Positions 1 to 13,438 of a stretch of 60,811 nucleotides of DNA are shown here, in pieces; position 1 is the first letter of the stretch; every line of letters starts with the position of its first letter. This DNA is from Eubacteriales bacterium. Its GTDB lineage: Bacteria > Bacillota > Clostridia > Lachnospirales > Lachnospiraceae. The position numbers and the translations under genes were made by a program. The notes beneath the pieces are model-generated. The model had not been told where the DNA came from. It did no database searches and saw only the letters and a program-made list of their open reading frames with translations. The stretch is from positions 1 to 60,811 of the forward strand of contig JAUNHA010000009.1 in the NCBI GenBank assembly GCA_030524135.1, written 5' to 3'.

Positions 1-271
<271 letters not shown>

Positions 272-361
272 GCATTGCTTCGGAAGGTTTAAGAGGTTAC
301 CTTTTAATCATTGGTTTTCACTCTTTCCGTTCTCCGGTATTCGGTTTTGAAGGTACTTGAA

Positions 362-387
362 GCAGTCCAGTATGGACTGCTTTTTTC
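362..387 (+). terminator. Rho-independent terminator of the rRNA operon
   Basis: A perfect 8-bp stem (GCAGTCCA / TGGACTGC) with a 3-base loop is followed by six T residues. It lies about 90 bases after the 23S end, a stretch too short to hold a 5S gene. Confidence 0.9.
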
Positions 388-469
388 ATTTCTATAAAAG
401 TGTATATCTCATTTACAATATAGGAATCTGAAATCTTCCGGCTATGATCCGGAGAAAGAGGAGATACTG

Positions 470-1108
470 ATGCAAATCCGTTATAAAGAATACTGCGTCA
501 ATTACGCGCTGATCGCTGCAAATATCCTTTATTTTATCTTCCTGAGCTTTCAGGGACGCACGGAATATGACATGGATATGATGCTTCGTTTTGGTGCGAT
601 GTATGAGCCGCTTGTAATTGAAAACGGTGAATACTATCGCTTTCTCACGGCGTGCTTTATGCACTTTGGAATTGAGCATCTTGTCAACAACATGCTTGTT
701 CTCTTTGTGATCGGCGGATATCTGGAAAAAGCATTGGGACATTTGCGTTATCTCCTGTTTTATATACTGGCGGGAATTGGAGCGAATATTATTTCCTTTT
801 ACTGGCACCTCGGGACGGCTGATTTTGTCGTATCAGCCGGTGCGAGCGGCGCTGTATTCGGCGTCGTCGGCGGACTGATTTTTGCAATTCTCAGAAACCG
901 CGGCAGACTTGGTGATCTTTCCATGCGGCAGATCCTCGTCATGACGGTACTCAGCGTATATCTTGGTATGAGTGAGAGCGGAGTCGACAATGCTGCGCAT
1001 CTTGGTGGGCTTTTGTGCGGTTTTGTGCTGGCTGTACTCCTGTATCACCCGAAACGGCATCATTCCCAAAATACCGGGTGCATTCCCCGGCAGTGGGAAA
1101 TTAAGTAA
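470..1108 (+). CDS. Rhomboid family intramembrane serine protease
   Basis: A 212-residue polytopic membrane protein that should cleave transmembrane substrates within the bilayer. The nucleophile motif GASGAVFG begins at residue 124, making Ser126 the likely catalytic serine. The partner histidine is His177 in AAHLGGLLCG. An early HFGIEHLVNN segment matches the conserved region of rhomboid TM2. Length is typical of the compact six-helix bacterial form. The start is supported by AGAGGAG about 7 bases upstream. The gene stands alone after the rRNA terminator and about 100 bp before the sigma-factor operon. The physiological substrate cannot be read from the sequence. Confidence 0.9.
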   Translation: MQIRYKEYCVNYALIAANILYFIFLSFQGRTEYDMDMMLRFGAMYEPLVIENGEYYRFLTACFMHFGIEHLVNNMLVLFVIGGYLEKALGHLRYLLFYILAGIGANIISFYWHLGTADFVVSAGASGAVFGVVGGLIFAILRNRGRLGDLSMRQILVMTVLSVYLGMSESGVDNAAHLGGLLCGFVLAVLLYHPKRHHSQNTGCIPRQWEIK

Positions 1109-1125
1109 AATTAATTAAAATTTTG

Positions 1126-1154
1126 CGAAAGGTTTTTCCGGACCTCTCCGTATA
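1126..1154 (+). promoter_or_regulatory. Possible ECF-type sigma promoter
   Basis: GAAAGG followed by a T-run, then 17 bases, then CGTATA. This resembles the GAAAC / CGTATA (or CGTC) architecture of extracytoplasmic-function sigma promoters more than a housekeeping promoter, and it precedes an operon that encodes an ECF-like sigma factor. Autoregulation is inference. Confidence 0.4.
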
Positions 1155-1205
1155 TACTGTAGAAACAATGGAGGTTTTGTCTGCAGGAAACGGGGAGGTT
1201 TTATT

Positions 1206-2321
1206 ATGGAAAGAAAGGGAGAAGGAAGATACAGCAGTTTTTTGAAGCAATGGATGCTTGTGATGGCTGTAGCCGGAAGCGTTTTGCTTACAGCCTGTGG
1301 CGGAGCAAGTACAGCGTCATCGGCAGGATCGGCAGGCGAGCTGCCTGTAGCTGAAACGACTGCCGCAGCTGCAGATATGTCGTATATGGAAAACGGGATC
1401 GATCAGGCTTCGGGAACAGGCTTTCTTTCGGAGGATGCCGCGGCCGCAGCTGCATATGAAACGGAGGATGCAGGACATCAGGTCGCTGGTGATATTTCCC
1501 GGAAGCTGATCCGCACTGTAAGCCTAAACGGGGAGACAGAGCAGTTTGAGCAGGTTCTTTCGGATATCAGCGCAAGGGTTTCGGAGCTTTCCGGATATAT
1601 TGAATCGATGGACCGTTATGCGCCCGGCGGGACATCCGTTATTGCAGAGCGCAGAGCTCATATCGTGGCGAGAATACCGGCCGATCGTCTTGACAGCTTT
1701 CTCAATTCCGCCTTTACAGGCGTACACATCACGAGACAGAGCGAAAATGCGCAGGATATTACGCTGCAGTACACGGATATGGATGCGAGGGTAAGGGTGC
1801 TCAGAATAGAGCAGGAACGTCTGATGGAGCTCCTGGCAAAAGCGGAATCCACGGACAGCCTGATCGCGCTGGAACAGCGCCTTTCAGAGATCAGATATGA
1901 GCTCGAAAGCCTTTCCTCCCAGCTGCGACTCTATGACAATCAGGTAAGCTACAGCACAGTCGATATCAGCATTATGGAGGTAAAGCGGATTACAGCGACT
2001 GCAGAAGAGGGCTTTCTTGCGCAGGTTCGGAGCGGATTTTCTCAAAATGCGGACCGTATGGGCAATGCGTTCCGGAATATTGCGATCTGTGCGCTGACGG
2101 TACTTCCGATTCTTGTCCCGGTTGCGGTTTTCCTGTTTTTGGTATATAGTATCATTAAAATTGCCGTAAGGCGGAAAAGAAAAGGGACAAGCGCATCAGC
2201 CGAGACACATAAGCCTGGTAAAAAGAAGGACACCCCGGCGGACACGGATGAGACGCTGCCTGCAGGAAATAATTCGCAGCATGCAGATGACAAGGCAGGA
2301 GAAACTGAATTACATCGCTGA
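1206..2321 (+). CDS. DUF4349 domain-containing lipoprotein
   Basis: A 371-residue predicted lipoprotein with a positively charged N terminus, a hydrophobic stretch and lipobox LLTAC with Cys31. An Ala/Ser-rich linker follows, then a DUF4349 domain at about residues 97-290, including a helical region likely to form a coiled coil (about 190-245). A C-terminal membrane helix at about 292-318 precedes a basic, hydrophilic tail. The protein may therefore be anchored at both ends. The start has a strong GGGGAGG ribosome site. The 3' end overlaps the sigma-factor gene, implying translational coupling. The family's biochemical role is unknown; its position suggests an envelope-stress sensor or target of the sigma factor. 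Confidence 0.85.
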   Translation: MERKGEGRYSSFLKQWMLVMAVAGSVLLTACGGASTASSAGSAGELPVAETTAAAADMSYMENGIDQASGTGFLSEDAAAAAAYETEDAGHQVAGDISRKLIRTVSLNGETEQFEQVLSDISARVSELSGYIESMDRYAPGGTSVIAERRAHIVARIPADRLDSFLNSAFTGVHITRQSENAQDITLQYTDMDARVRVLRIEQERLMELLAKAESTDSLIALEQRLSEIRYELESLSSQLRLYDNQVSYSTVDISIMEVKRITATAEEGFLAQVRSGFSQNADRMGNAFRNIAICALTVLPILVPVAVFLFLVYSIIKIAVRRKRKGTSASAETHKPGKKKDTPADTDETLPAGNNSQHADDKAGETELHR

Positions 2322-2805
2322 TCACTATATGAAGGCTATGTGGGCCAAAGCCTATAGTGTTATTTCTGATGCGCATGAGGCGGAGGATGCCTGTCAGGAG
2401 GCATTTATTAAGATCATTAAGATAATAGATGAAATCGAAGATGTAACGGAACTGCGCAGCAGAGCACTTTGCTGTATGATTGCAAAAAACACGGCTATAG
2501 ATATGGCGCGGAAAAACGGACGCGCGGCTCCGACAGAGGATGTTTATATGGAGCTTGACGCGCCTGTTCCGGAACGGGACGGACCGGAGAGCATTGCGGC
2601 TTCCAATGAAGGTATCAAACAGCTTGCAGCGCTGATCGAGATGCTTCCGGAGAGCTACAGAGAGGTATTAAGGCTCCGGTGTGTTTATGAAATGAGTGCG
2701 GAGCGGACAGCAGAGATCTTAGGCATCAATGCCAATACAGTCAATATCCGGCTTTCGCGGGCGAGGAAGCTTTTGAAGGACCGGATGGATGCGGATGGCT
2801 CATAG
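2281..2805 (+). CDS. ECF-like sigma-70 family RNA polymerase sigma factor
   Basis: A 174-residue protein with sigma region 2 at about residues 5-75 (EDACQEAFIKI matches the core-binding segment) and region 4 at about 110-165. The LPESYREVLRLRCVYEMS stretch leads into a helix-turn-helix and the NTVNIRLSRARKLLK recognition helix. There is no region 1.1 or 3, as expected for ECF factors. ATGs at 2281 and 2287 are both possible; a longer reading from 2248 lies inside the lipoprotein gene and lacks a nearby Shine-Dalgarno. The gene overlaps DUF4349 by about 40 bp and is followed 50 bp later by a membrane protein that fits an anti-sigma factor. Confidence 0.88.
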   Translation: MQMTRQEKLNYIADHYMKAMWAKAYSVISDAHEAEDACQEAFIKIIKIIDEIEDVTELRSRALCCMIAKNTAIDMARKNGRAAPTEDVYMELDAPVPERDGPESIAASNEGIKQLAALIEMLPESYREVLRLRCVYEMSAERTAEILGINANTVNIRLSRARKLLKDRMDADGS

Positions 2806-2855
2806 AATGTAACAATGAAGCCGGAAATTTAAAAATGAGAGAAAGGAGAGACGGC

Positions 2856-4004
2856 ATGTCAGATCAAAAACATATCAAGTCAGACCGGGACAGCTTTGAC
2901 GAGCTGCTGAAGGCCGCACTTTCCTATCAGATGGAGGAAGAGGCAGAGCGGGAAGCGGAAGAGATGCTTCCGGAACATGTATTTTCCGAACAGTTCCGCA
3001 ATAATATCAATGAGCTGATCGCAAGGGCGGACGAGATTGCAGAGAGCACCGGGACATCCGGTGAAACATCAGATCCCATAAATGAAACATCAGATAAGAT
3101 GCCGGCGGAAGAAAAGGCAGAAGCGGCACAGGCGCGCATGGCAGGAAAAATCATTCCGTTTTCACTCCTTCGTGCACACCGCAAGGCATTTGCAAATGCC
3201 GCTTCGCTGCTTCTTGTATTTGGACTTGGCTTCTTTTTCCTGAAAGAAAGCGGGATTATGATGCCCTCAGGAGCAGCCAGTGCAAAAGCTGAGATAACAG
3301 AAACGACGGCAGCGGCGGTTCCGGCACCGGCGTCCGCAGACTTAAATGAAGCGGGGGCGGCGGTTCCGGATGCTGCAGCGGCGGCACCAAGGGCTGCATT
3401 GTTCAGCGCTGCTCCGAATGAAGATGAGCAGCGGGATGAAGGAAATGGTGCTGTTGCAGCGGAAACGGGAGTGGAGACGCAGATGGAGACAGAGGCGATG
3501 GCTGACAGTGCGGAAGAACGGGCTTCCGGTTCGTCAGAAAGCGGGAAGAGCGCGAGAATTGCCAATCCAGTCCAGGAAGTGAAGGACAGTGAGGCGATCT
3601 ATGAGATGCTGGGGATCAGACTTTCTGTTCCGGAAGCGCTCGGTACGGACTTCCAGTATCATGTGATTTCCGGAACGCTCGCAGAGATCGGGTATCTCAG
3701 CAGAGGGCTTGCCTCTCCGGTGACTTACCGGGCAGCGGCGTTTGCAGCAGACGGTGCGGAAACAGGAAGTGATATTTCGGGTATTTATTACAGCTTTGAC
3801 GAGACACGAACAGAGGTGTTTGCCGCGGATGAGGCGGATCCGGACAGTCCGGAGATGAAGCTTCAGTTTGCCGACAGCGAGAGCAGCAAAGGCGCGCTCG
3901 TGACCTGGAATGCAGACGGAAACGTATACAGCTTCTGGGTGGAGGATGCTTCAGCCGGAGCTGAGCCTGTAAAAGCGGAGGCAAGAGCTGCTTTCGCAGG
4001 CTGA
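2856..4004 (+). CDS. Membrane protein, probable anti-sigma factor (DUF4367-like C terminus)
   Basis: A 382-residue protein with an acidic cytoplasmic N terminus (about 1-105), one membrane helix at about residues 107-126, a long Ala/Glu-rich extracytoplasmic linker (about 130-240), and a folded C-terminal domain ending in LVTWNADGNVYSFWVE. That ending resembles DUF4367 domains found next to ECF sigma factors. The start at 2856 is chosen for the AAAGGAGAG site just before it. The topology (cytoplasmic N-domain, single helix, exposed sensor) and adjacency to the sigma gene support an anti-sigma role, but no zinc-binding ASD motif is visible. The assignment is by context. Confidence 0.65.
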   Translation: MSDQKHIKSDRDSFDELLKAALSYQMEEEAEREAEEMLPEHVFSEQFRNNINELIARADEIAESTGTSGETSDPINETSDKMPAEEKAEAAQARMAGKIIPFSLLRAHRKAFANAASLLLVFGLGFFFLKESGIMMPSGAASAKAEITETTAAAVPAPASADLNEAGAAVPDAAAAAPRAALFSAAPNEDEQRDEGNGAVAAETGVETQMETEAMADSAEERASGSSESGKSARIANPVQEVKDSEAIYEMLGIRLSVPEALGTDFQYHVISGTLAEIGYLSRGLASPVTYRAAAFAADGAETGSDISGIYYSFDETRTEVFAADEADPDSPEMKLQFADSESSKGALVTWNADGNVYSFWVEDASAGAEPVKAEARAAFAG

Positions 4005-4027
4005 TTAAAAAAATATGGAAATGAGAA

Positions 4028-4052
4028 GGCCGGGGCTGTCAGCTCCGGCTTT
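4028..4052 (+). terminator. Rho-independent terminator of the sigma operon
   Basis: A 9-bp GC-rich stem (GCCGGGGCT / AGCTCCGGC, one G-U pair) with a 3-base loop is followed by TTTT. Confidence 0.85.
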
Positions 4053-4130
4053 TGTAATGTTGCGCCTGGCGGCGTATGTTTTAATAAGACATATTTCATA
4101 AAACATATTTCAATATTCAATAAAATATAT

Positions 4131-4763
4131 TTAATGAAGCGGCTCGTAGGAAAGACCGAGGGATTCTGCGGTATAGTCCACGTCCATTGTAACGGACAGC
4201 AGCTTCCGCAGATATGCGAATGCGGCATCTTCCCCCTCATCGCGCATGATGACAAGACATTTTTCGAGTACGGCGCGGGTATCGGCATGCATGATGACAT
4301 ACCGGCGCGTACGCTCATAGTATTCCCAGGCATCGCCCTGACGGTAGTTCTCCCTGTGATAGGCCTTGCAGGCAGCTCTGCGGTCACAGACCATTTCGGC
4401 GACATAGCGCAGCGGCATTTTGCAGCCGTAGGCGATCAGGGGCTCATGAATGGAAAAATCGACCCAGTATTCGAAATGATGCCGGTTGCGGCCTTTGTGG
4501 TGCAGCCAGGCACGGGAACAGCCGTAGAGCTCGCGTTCCACAGCATTCGGAGAGCGGAAACCTTCATAGTAGCGGACGCTCGTGATGAATTCAGTCGGGG
4601 AAAACTTTGACAGATCGTGGAGAATTCCCTGCCTATAAAGACCGAGCTTAAAACAGCCCTCCGCCACATAACGCTTGTGCGTGAGCACGGTTCCCAGATG
4701 TCCGAAAAAACGCTGGGGAAAGGTTTTGTTTTGATATGCGTACGTCTCCATATGCCTTATCAT
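4131..4763 (-). CDS. DUF5662 family protein
   Basis: A 210-residue soluble protein of a family common in Firmicutes with no established function. Characteristic segments are FFGHLGTVLTHKRYV near the N terminus, a histidine-aspartate stretch GILHDLSKFSPTEF at about residues 47-60, and LHHKGRNRHHFEYW at about 92-105. These are reminiscent of a metal-binding HD-type helical fold, but no activity is assigned. Two in-frame starts are possible, at 4763 and 4751; both have weak ribosome sites (AAGG lies just before 4751). It is convergent with the sigma operon and followed by its terminator. Confidence 0.8.
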   Translation of the reverse strand: MIRHMETYAYQNKTFPQRFFGHLGTVLTHKRYVAEGCFKLGLYRQGILHDLSKFSPTEFITSVRYYEGFRSPNAVERELYGCSRAWLHHKGRNRHHFEYWVDFSIHEPLIAYGCKMPLRYVAEMVCDRRAACKAYHRENYRQGDAWEYYERTRRYVIMHADTRAVLEKCLVIMRDEGEDAAFAYLRKLLSVTMDVDYTAESLGLSYEPLH

Positions 4764-4768
4764 ACCAC

Positions 4769-4813
4769 AATCGCGGCATGCATTGAGAATCTTTTCACAA
4801 ACATGCCGCGATT
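4769..4813. repeat. 12-bp inverted repeat with a 21-base loop
   Basis: Arms AATCGCGGCATG (4769-4780) and CATGCCGCGATT (4802-4813) are perfect complements. The element lies between the DUF5662 start and the end of the sugar-transporter operon, so it could terminate the latter, although the minus-strand reading has no good T-run. An operator role is possible. An extended -10 like sequence (TGGTATGAT, minus strand) lies at about 4759-4767. Confidence 0.5.
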
Positions 4814-4879
4814 ATTTTGACGCTTTGATATTCGGTTGTACCTTGTCGTTTCGATTATCTGAGACGGCAGAAATATTCG

Positions 4880-5695
4880 TTATTCTTTTACTGCACCGCC
4901 CATGACGCCTGCGACGAACTGCTTCTGGAACAGCATGAAGATGATCAGGATCGGGAGCGTCGCGATCGCGGTTGCAAGCAGGATCACGGCGAAGTCCTTG
5001 TTTGTCGGGTTTCCGTCGAGTACGGCGAGCGCAACCGGGAAGTTGTACATGGACTTTGTTTCGAGTACGATCAAAGGCCACATGAAGTTATTCCACATGC
5101 TCGTAAACATATAGATAACGAGCGCGCTGAGTGCCGGCTTGATGTTCGGCAGTACGATGCGCAGATAGATCTGGAATTCGTTATAGCCGTCGATCCGGGC
5201 TGCTTCGATCAAAGCCGTTGGGAAATTCACCATGTTCTGCCGCATCAGGAAGATGCCGAAGGCATTTGCGAGCGACGGCAGGATAACGGATGCGTAGGTG
5301 TTCGTCATATTTGCAGAGATGAACATCTGGAATAACGGAACATACATAACCTGCGGCGGGATCATCATGGAAACCATGATAAAGCCAAAGATCAGACCCT
5401 TGCCCCTGAATTCAAACTTCGCCAGAACATAGCCGGCGGCTGAATACAGAAGTACAGCAAGCAGTACAAATAAAATGGACATGAACAGCGTGTTGAAAGC
5501 CACCCGGAAAATATCCATTTTTTCGATCAGAACAGAGAAGTTCTGTGCGAGCATGGAGCCCGGAATCAGGCGCGGCGGCGCTGAGAGAATGTCCGCATTT
5601 GTGTTGGTTCCGCTCACAAACATGAAATAGAACGGAAACAGCGAGAGGAAGGCTGCCAGGATCAACAGGAGATAAACGCCGATTTTCTTGATCAT
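4880..5695 (-). CDS. Carbohydrate ABC transporter permease (MalG/LacG type)
   Basis: A 271-residue integral membrane component of a CUT1-family sugar importer, with six predicted helices. The conserved cytoplasmic EAA loop at about 165-195 reads EAARIDGYNEFQIYLRIVLP and contacts the ATPase. The C-terminal signature QFVAGVMGGAVKE is typical of MalG-type subunits. The gene starts 2 bases after the partner permease ends, so they are co-transcribed and translationally coupled. No ATPase gene lies in the operon, which is usual for CUT1 systems that share an MsmK-type ATPase encoded elsewhere. Confidence 0.93.
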   Translation of the reverse strand: MIKKIGVYLLLILAAFLSLFPFYFMFVSGTNTNADILSAPPRLIPGSMLAQNFSVLIEKMDIFRVAFNTLFMSILFVLLAVLLYSAAGYVLAKFEFRGKGLIFGFIMVSMMIPPQVMYVPLFQMFISANMTNTYASVILPSLANAFGIFLMRQNMVNFPTALIEAARIDGYNEFQIYLRIVLPNIKPALSALVIYMFTSMWNNFMWPLIVLETKSMYNFPVALAVLDGNPTNKDFAVILLATAIATLPILIIFMLFQKQFVAGVMGGAVKE

Positions 5696-5697
5696 AG

Positions 5698-6567
5698 TTA
5701 TTTTTCCTCCTTCTCATTTGTCATTCTGAACTGTACCCAGGACAGGATGCCGATGATGATTACCATGACATAGCCGAGAGATGATGCAAAGCCGAACTTA
5801 AGGAAGGTGAAGCCGTTGTCATACAGATACTCTCCCAGTGTGATCGTTGCGTAGTTCGGTCCGCCCTGTGTGAGGATATACGGCTCGTCGAAGAGCTGCA
5901 GTGTTCCGATCGTGGAGGTGATCGTCGTAAACAGGATAACCGGCTTGATCGACGGGATTGTGATGTAGCGCAGCTTCTGCCAGAAGTTTGCGCCGTCGAG
6001 CGAAGCGGATTCATACATTTCGGTCGGGATCGCCTGAATACCTGCCAGAAGAATGATCATGTTGTAGCCAACCCAGCGCCAGGTGATCGAGATGATAATG
6101 GATGCCCGTGCCGGCCATGCGGAATAGATCCACTGAATCTTTTCCCCGCCGAAGAGCTGTACAACATAGTTGATCAGACCGTGGTCGGTATTAAAGAGTA
6201 CCTTGAAGATCAGGGCGTATGCCACGAGCGAAGTGATCGTCGGCAGGAATGTCGCCATACGGAAAAAGCCGCGCCCACGTATGAATTTCTGCTCGATCAG
6301 AACAGCCAGAAGAAGCGCGAGGCTGATCATGACCGGAACCTGAATGATCAGGTAGAAAAAGGTATTAAACAAAGCCTTGTAAAAAACAGGATCCTTGAAA
6401 AGCTCGATATAATTGCTCAAGCCGACAAATGAGTATGTGCCGCCCGAAAAGTCCATGAAGCTCAGGTAAAACGAATAGATGATCGGATAGATCATGAACA
6501 GACCGAAAATGATCACGGTAGGCAGCAGCATTGCATAAGGAAAAAATGCGTGTTTTTTTAATTTCAT
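5698..6567 (-). CDS. Sugar ABC transporter permease (MalF/LacF type)
   Basis: A 289-residue permease partner of the MalG-type protein, with six predicted helices and an EAA loop (YESASLDGANFWQKLRYITIP) at about residues 190-210. The start at 6567 is chosen because a GGGGGA ribosome site precedes it; a longer reading from 6600 has no such site. It lies between the binding-protein gene and the second permease in the order binding protein - MalF - MalG. The divergent beta-galactosidase suggests that the imported sugar is a beta-galactoside, but specificity is not visible in the sequence. Confidence 0.92.
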   Translation of the reverse strand: MKLKKHAFFPYAMLLPTVIIFGLFMIYPIIYSFYLSFMDFSGGTYSFVGLSNYIELFKDPVFYKALFNTFFYLIIQVPVMISLALLLAVLIEQKFIRGRGFFRMATFLPTITSLVAYALIFKVLFNTDHGLINYVVQLFGGEKIQWIYSAWPARASIIISITWRWVGYNMIILLAGIQAIPTEMYESASLDGANFWQKLRYITIPSIKPVILFTTITSTIGTLQLFDEPYILTQGGPNYATITLGEYLYDNGFTFLKFGFASSLGYVMVIIIGILSWVQFRMTNEKEEK

Positions 6568-6659
6568 GCTGGTCCCCCATACTGGTATGCCCGCGGGCAT
6601 ATCCGGATCTGAAACTCTGGATTCGAATGCGCCTCGCGGACATTTTTTAAAAGAACTGA

Positions 6660-6678
6660 CTGATCGCTGTCGGATCAG
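6660..6678 (-). terminator. Weak hairpin between binding protein and permease genes
   Basis: On the minus strand CTGATC and GATCAG form a 6-bp stem followed by TCAGTTCTTTT. It may act as a partial terminator that lowers permease expression relative to the binding protein. The T-run is interrupted, so confidence is low. Confidence 0.35.
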
Positions 6679-6690
6679 GTGATATACGAA

Positions 6691-7986
6691 TTACTTTCCA
6701 AACTTGGAAACAAGGTCCTTCTGCAGATCGTCAAGTGCAGTCTTCGGATCTGCGCCCTCGAGGTAAACCTTTGCGCTGGCGGAGCCTGCAGCATTCAGAG
6801 CCTCGTTGAAGTTCTCAGTGTAGTTGATCGCCGGAACGGTCTCTCCGAGCTTGATGAAGGTCTGGTAAATGTTCTGGTTGCTGAAATACGCATCCGGCTC
6901 GCTGAAGGTCGGATCTTCATAGGACGGAATGTAGGACGGGAACAGACCGTAGTTTACGAAACCGTCTACCTGAAGCTGCGTATCGGTCAGAGCGAACTGA
7001 ACGAATTCCTTTGCGATATCCACATTAGCGGAAGCCGCCGGGATAACGATATCGGATCCTCCGTTTGTGGATCCCTGTGCTTCCTTGCCCGGGAATGCCG
7101 GAAGGTTCATAACGCCCCACTTTCCGGACTGATCCGGACCTTTGTCCTTGATGGTACCTGCCATCCATACAGCCTCCGGAATGGTTGCAACGCTCTGATT
7201 GACAACGGTTCCTTCGTACTCTCCCCAGTCGGAGTAATTGAGCGCGATACCGGAATCATAGATCTTCTTTGCGATCTCCATAGCTTCAACAGCTTCCGTT
7301 GAGTTAACGACCGTATTGCCTTCAGCATCGAAGAACGCGCCGTTGTTTTCCGTGAGGAGCAGTCTCCAGAAGCCGCTGCCGTTCGGTGAGATCGGGAACA
7401 TTTTAACCGGATCTCCGGACGGGGTCTTGCAGGTCTCGCCGATCTTTTTTCCGGCTTCGATGAAGTCGTCCCAGTCTTTGATATCGTCCGGGCTGATGCC
7501 GGCCTGCTCGAAGTAATCCGTGCGATAGAAAAGGGCTACAGGACCCGCATCCCACGGGAAACCAACAACTTTTCCGTTTACAGTGACCTCTCCCATCTTA
7601 ACCGGAAGGAAGTCGTCCGCATTTACGATGTCCGAAAGCTCGGAGAAGCCTTCCGGATATTTGGAAGCATAGCCGCTTACCTGTTCGCCCTCAAGCAGAA
7701 TAACATCTGCAAGTCCTTTTCCGGTGGAAAGCGTGGTTGCAAGCTTGGTGTAGATCTGATCCGTGCCCATCTCTTCAAAGGTGAACTCCACGTCCGGATG
7801 GGTCTCCTTGAATTTTTCAGATGCAGCCTGGAGCTGTTTTAATGCGACGTCCCAAGCCCATACGGTAATCGAGTTTCCTGCCGCCTCTTCCTTTGCTGCA
7901 CTGCCGCCTCCGCATCCGCTGAGTGAAAGCGCTGCTGCTGCGGATAAAGCGGCTGCTGAAATGAGAAGCTTGCTTCTGTTTTTCAT
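6691..7986 (-). CDS. Sugar ABC transporter substrate-binding lipoprotein (SBP family 1)
   Basis: A 431-residue extracellular receptor anchored by a lipobox (LSGC, Cys25) after a typical signal peptide. The body matches family 1 solute-binding proteins. AWDVALKQLQAASEKFKETHPDVEFTFEE follows the linker, a GFPWDAGPVALFYRTDYFEQAG segment lies in the middle, and a PAVWMAG-like EAVWMAGTIKD stretch follows. The start has a strong AAGGAGG site. It is the first gene of the minus-strand sugar operon and is transcribed from a promoter at 8128-8156, leaving a leader of about 135 bases that contains two palindromes. Confidence 0.92.
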   Translation of the reverse strand: MKNRSKLLISAAALSAAAALSLSGCGGGSAAKEEAAGNSITVWAWDVALKQLQAASEKFKETHPDVEFTFEEMGTDQIYTKLATTLSTGKGLADVILLEGEQVSGYASKYPEGFSELSDIVNADDFLPVKMGEVTVNGKVVGFPWDAGPVALFYRTDYFEQAGISPDDIKDWDDFIEAGKKIGETCKTPSGDPVKMFPISPNGSGFWRLLLTENNGAFFDAEGNTVVNSTEAVEAMEIAKKIYDSGIALNYSDWGEYEGTVVNQSVATIPEAVWMAGTIKDKGPDQSGKWGVMNLPAFPGKEAQGSTNGGSDIVIPAASANVDIAKEFVQFALTDTQLQVDGFVNYGLFPSYIPSYEDPTFSEPDAYFSNQNIYQTFIKLGETVPAINYTENFNEALNAAGSASAKVYLEGADPKTALDDLQKDLVSKFGK

Positions 7987-8000
7987 AACATGTCCTCCTT

Positions 8001-8015
8001 GTAAATATGATTTAC
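8001..8015. promoter_or_regulatory. Palindrome GTAAAT-N3-ATTTAC, candidate operator
   Basis: A perfect odd-length palindrome in the leader of the sugar ABC operon, just upstream of the ribosome site. Its half-sites match those of the 8185-8216 repeat and the 8023-8037 palindrome. Confidence 0.5.
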
Positions 8016-8022
8016 TGAATTG

Positions 8023-8037
8023 TAGTGAATTTTACTA
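8023..8037. promoter_or_regulatory. Near-palindrome TAGTGAATTTTACTA, candidate operator
   Basis: A 15-base palindrome with one mismatched pair, carrying the same TTTACT half-site as the repeats at 8001 and 8185. It lies in the leader of the minus-strand operon, downstream of the promoter. Confidence 0.45.
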
Positions 8038-8127
8038 AACGACATTCGGCATCTTTCCTAATAAATACAAAGGGAAACGTGGAAAAATGGCTGTATTTAG
8101 CTAAAACGCACGAAACTTAATATCAAT

Positions 8128-8156
8128 ACTATAGGTCTTTGTGCTAAAAAAGTCAA
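8128..8156 (-). promoter_or_regulatory. Promoter of the sugar ABC operon
   Basis: On the minus strand, TTGACT, a 17-base spacer and TATAGT form a strong sigma-A type promoter. Transcription would start near 8121. Confidence 0.75.
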
Positions 8157-8184
8157 TATATAATCGAATAAAACGTGTTAAAAT

Positions 8185-8216
8185 CACTAAGTAAATGTCT
8201 TGATTTTTACTTAGTG
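8185..8216. promoter_or_regulatory. Perfect 11-bp inverted repeat over the beta-galactosidase promoter
   Basis: CACTAAGTAAA (8185-8195) and TTTACTTAGTG (8206-8216) are exact complements separated by 10 bases. The -35 element of the plus-strand promoter (8200-8205) lies exactly in the spacer, as expected for a repressor or activator site. Confidence 0.65.
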
Positions 8217-8228
8217 CAACGATATAAT
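8200..8228 (+). promoter_or_regulatory. Promoter of the beta-galactosidase operon
   Basis: TTGATT, 17 bases, TATAAT. It overlaps the inverted repeat at 8185-8216. The start codon at 8332 leaves a leader of about 95 bases. Confidence 0.8.
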
Positions 8229-8244
8229 AAAACAAAAATGATAA

Positions 8245-12179
<3,935 letters not shown>

Positions 12180-12207
12180 TTGAAAAGAACAGTACAATGA
12201 CGGAAAA

Positions 12208-12284
12208 TAAAAGGGCGCTTTCCGCTCCGCGATCCCCGCAGGAAATATGAGGGACAGACGGAGCCGGAAGGCGCCTTTTTTCCT
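12208..12284 (+). terminator. Long-stem rho-independent terminator after the lacZ-EamA operon
   Basis: The left arm AAGGGCGCTTTCCGCTCCG pairs with CGGAGCCGGAAGGCGCCTTTT with minor imperfections across a loop of about 29 bases, and it ends in TTTTTT. The rest of the 12180-12408 gap holds only the leader of the next gene, with a possible -10 TATGAT near 12373. Confidence 0.85.
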
Positions 12285-12393
12285 GCTTTTCCATCCTTGA
12301 ATTATTTGGAATATATTTTCCGGTTTCAGCCGGTCTGCAGCAAAATTGTAACCTTGCGGTTGGATTGCGGATATGATAAACTTGATGCGGTGA

Positions 12394-13416
<1,023 letters not shown>

Positions 13417-13438
13417 TCAGGAAGGCAAAGAAAATACG

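Noticed and set aside
2927-3565. A 212-codon minus-strand frame over the anti-sigma-like gene
   Set aside because: It mirrors the Ala/Glu-rich linker of the plus-strand protein (Ser/Ala-rich shadow) and has no ribosome site.
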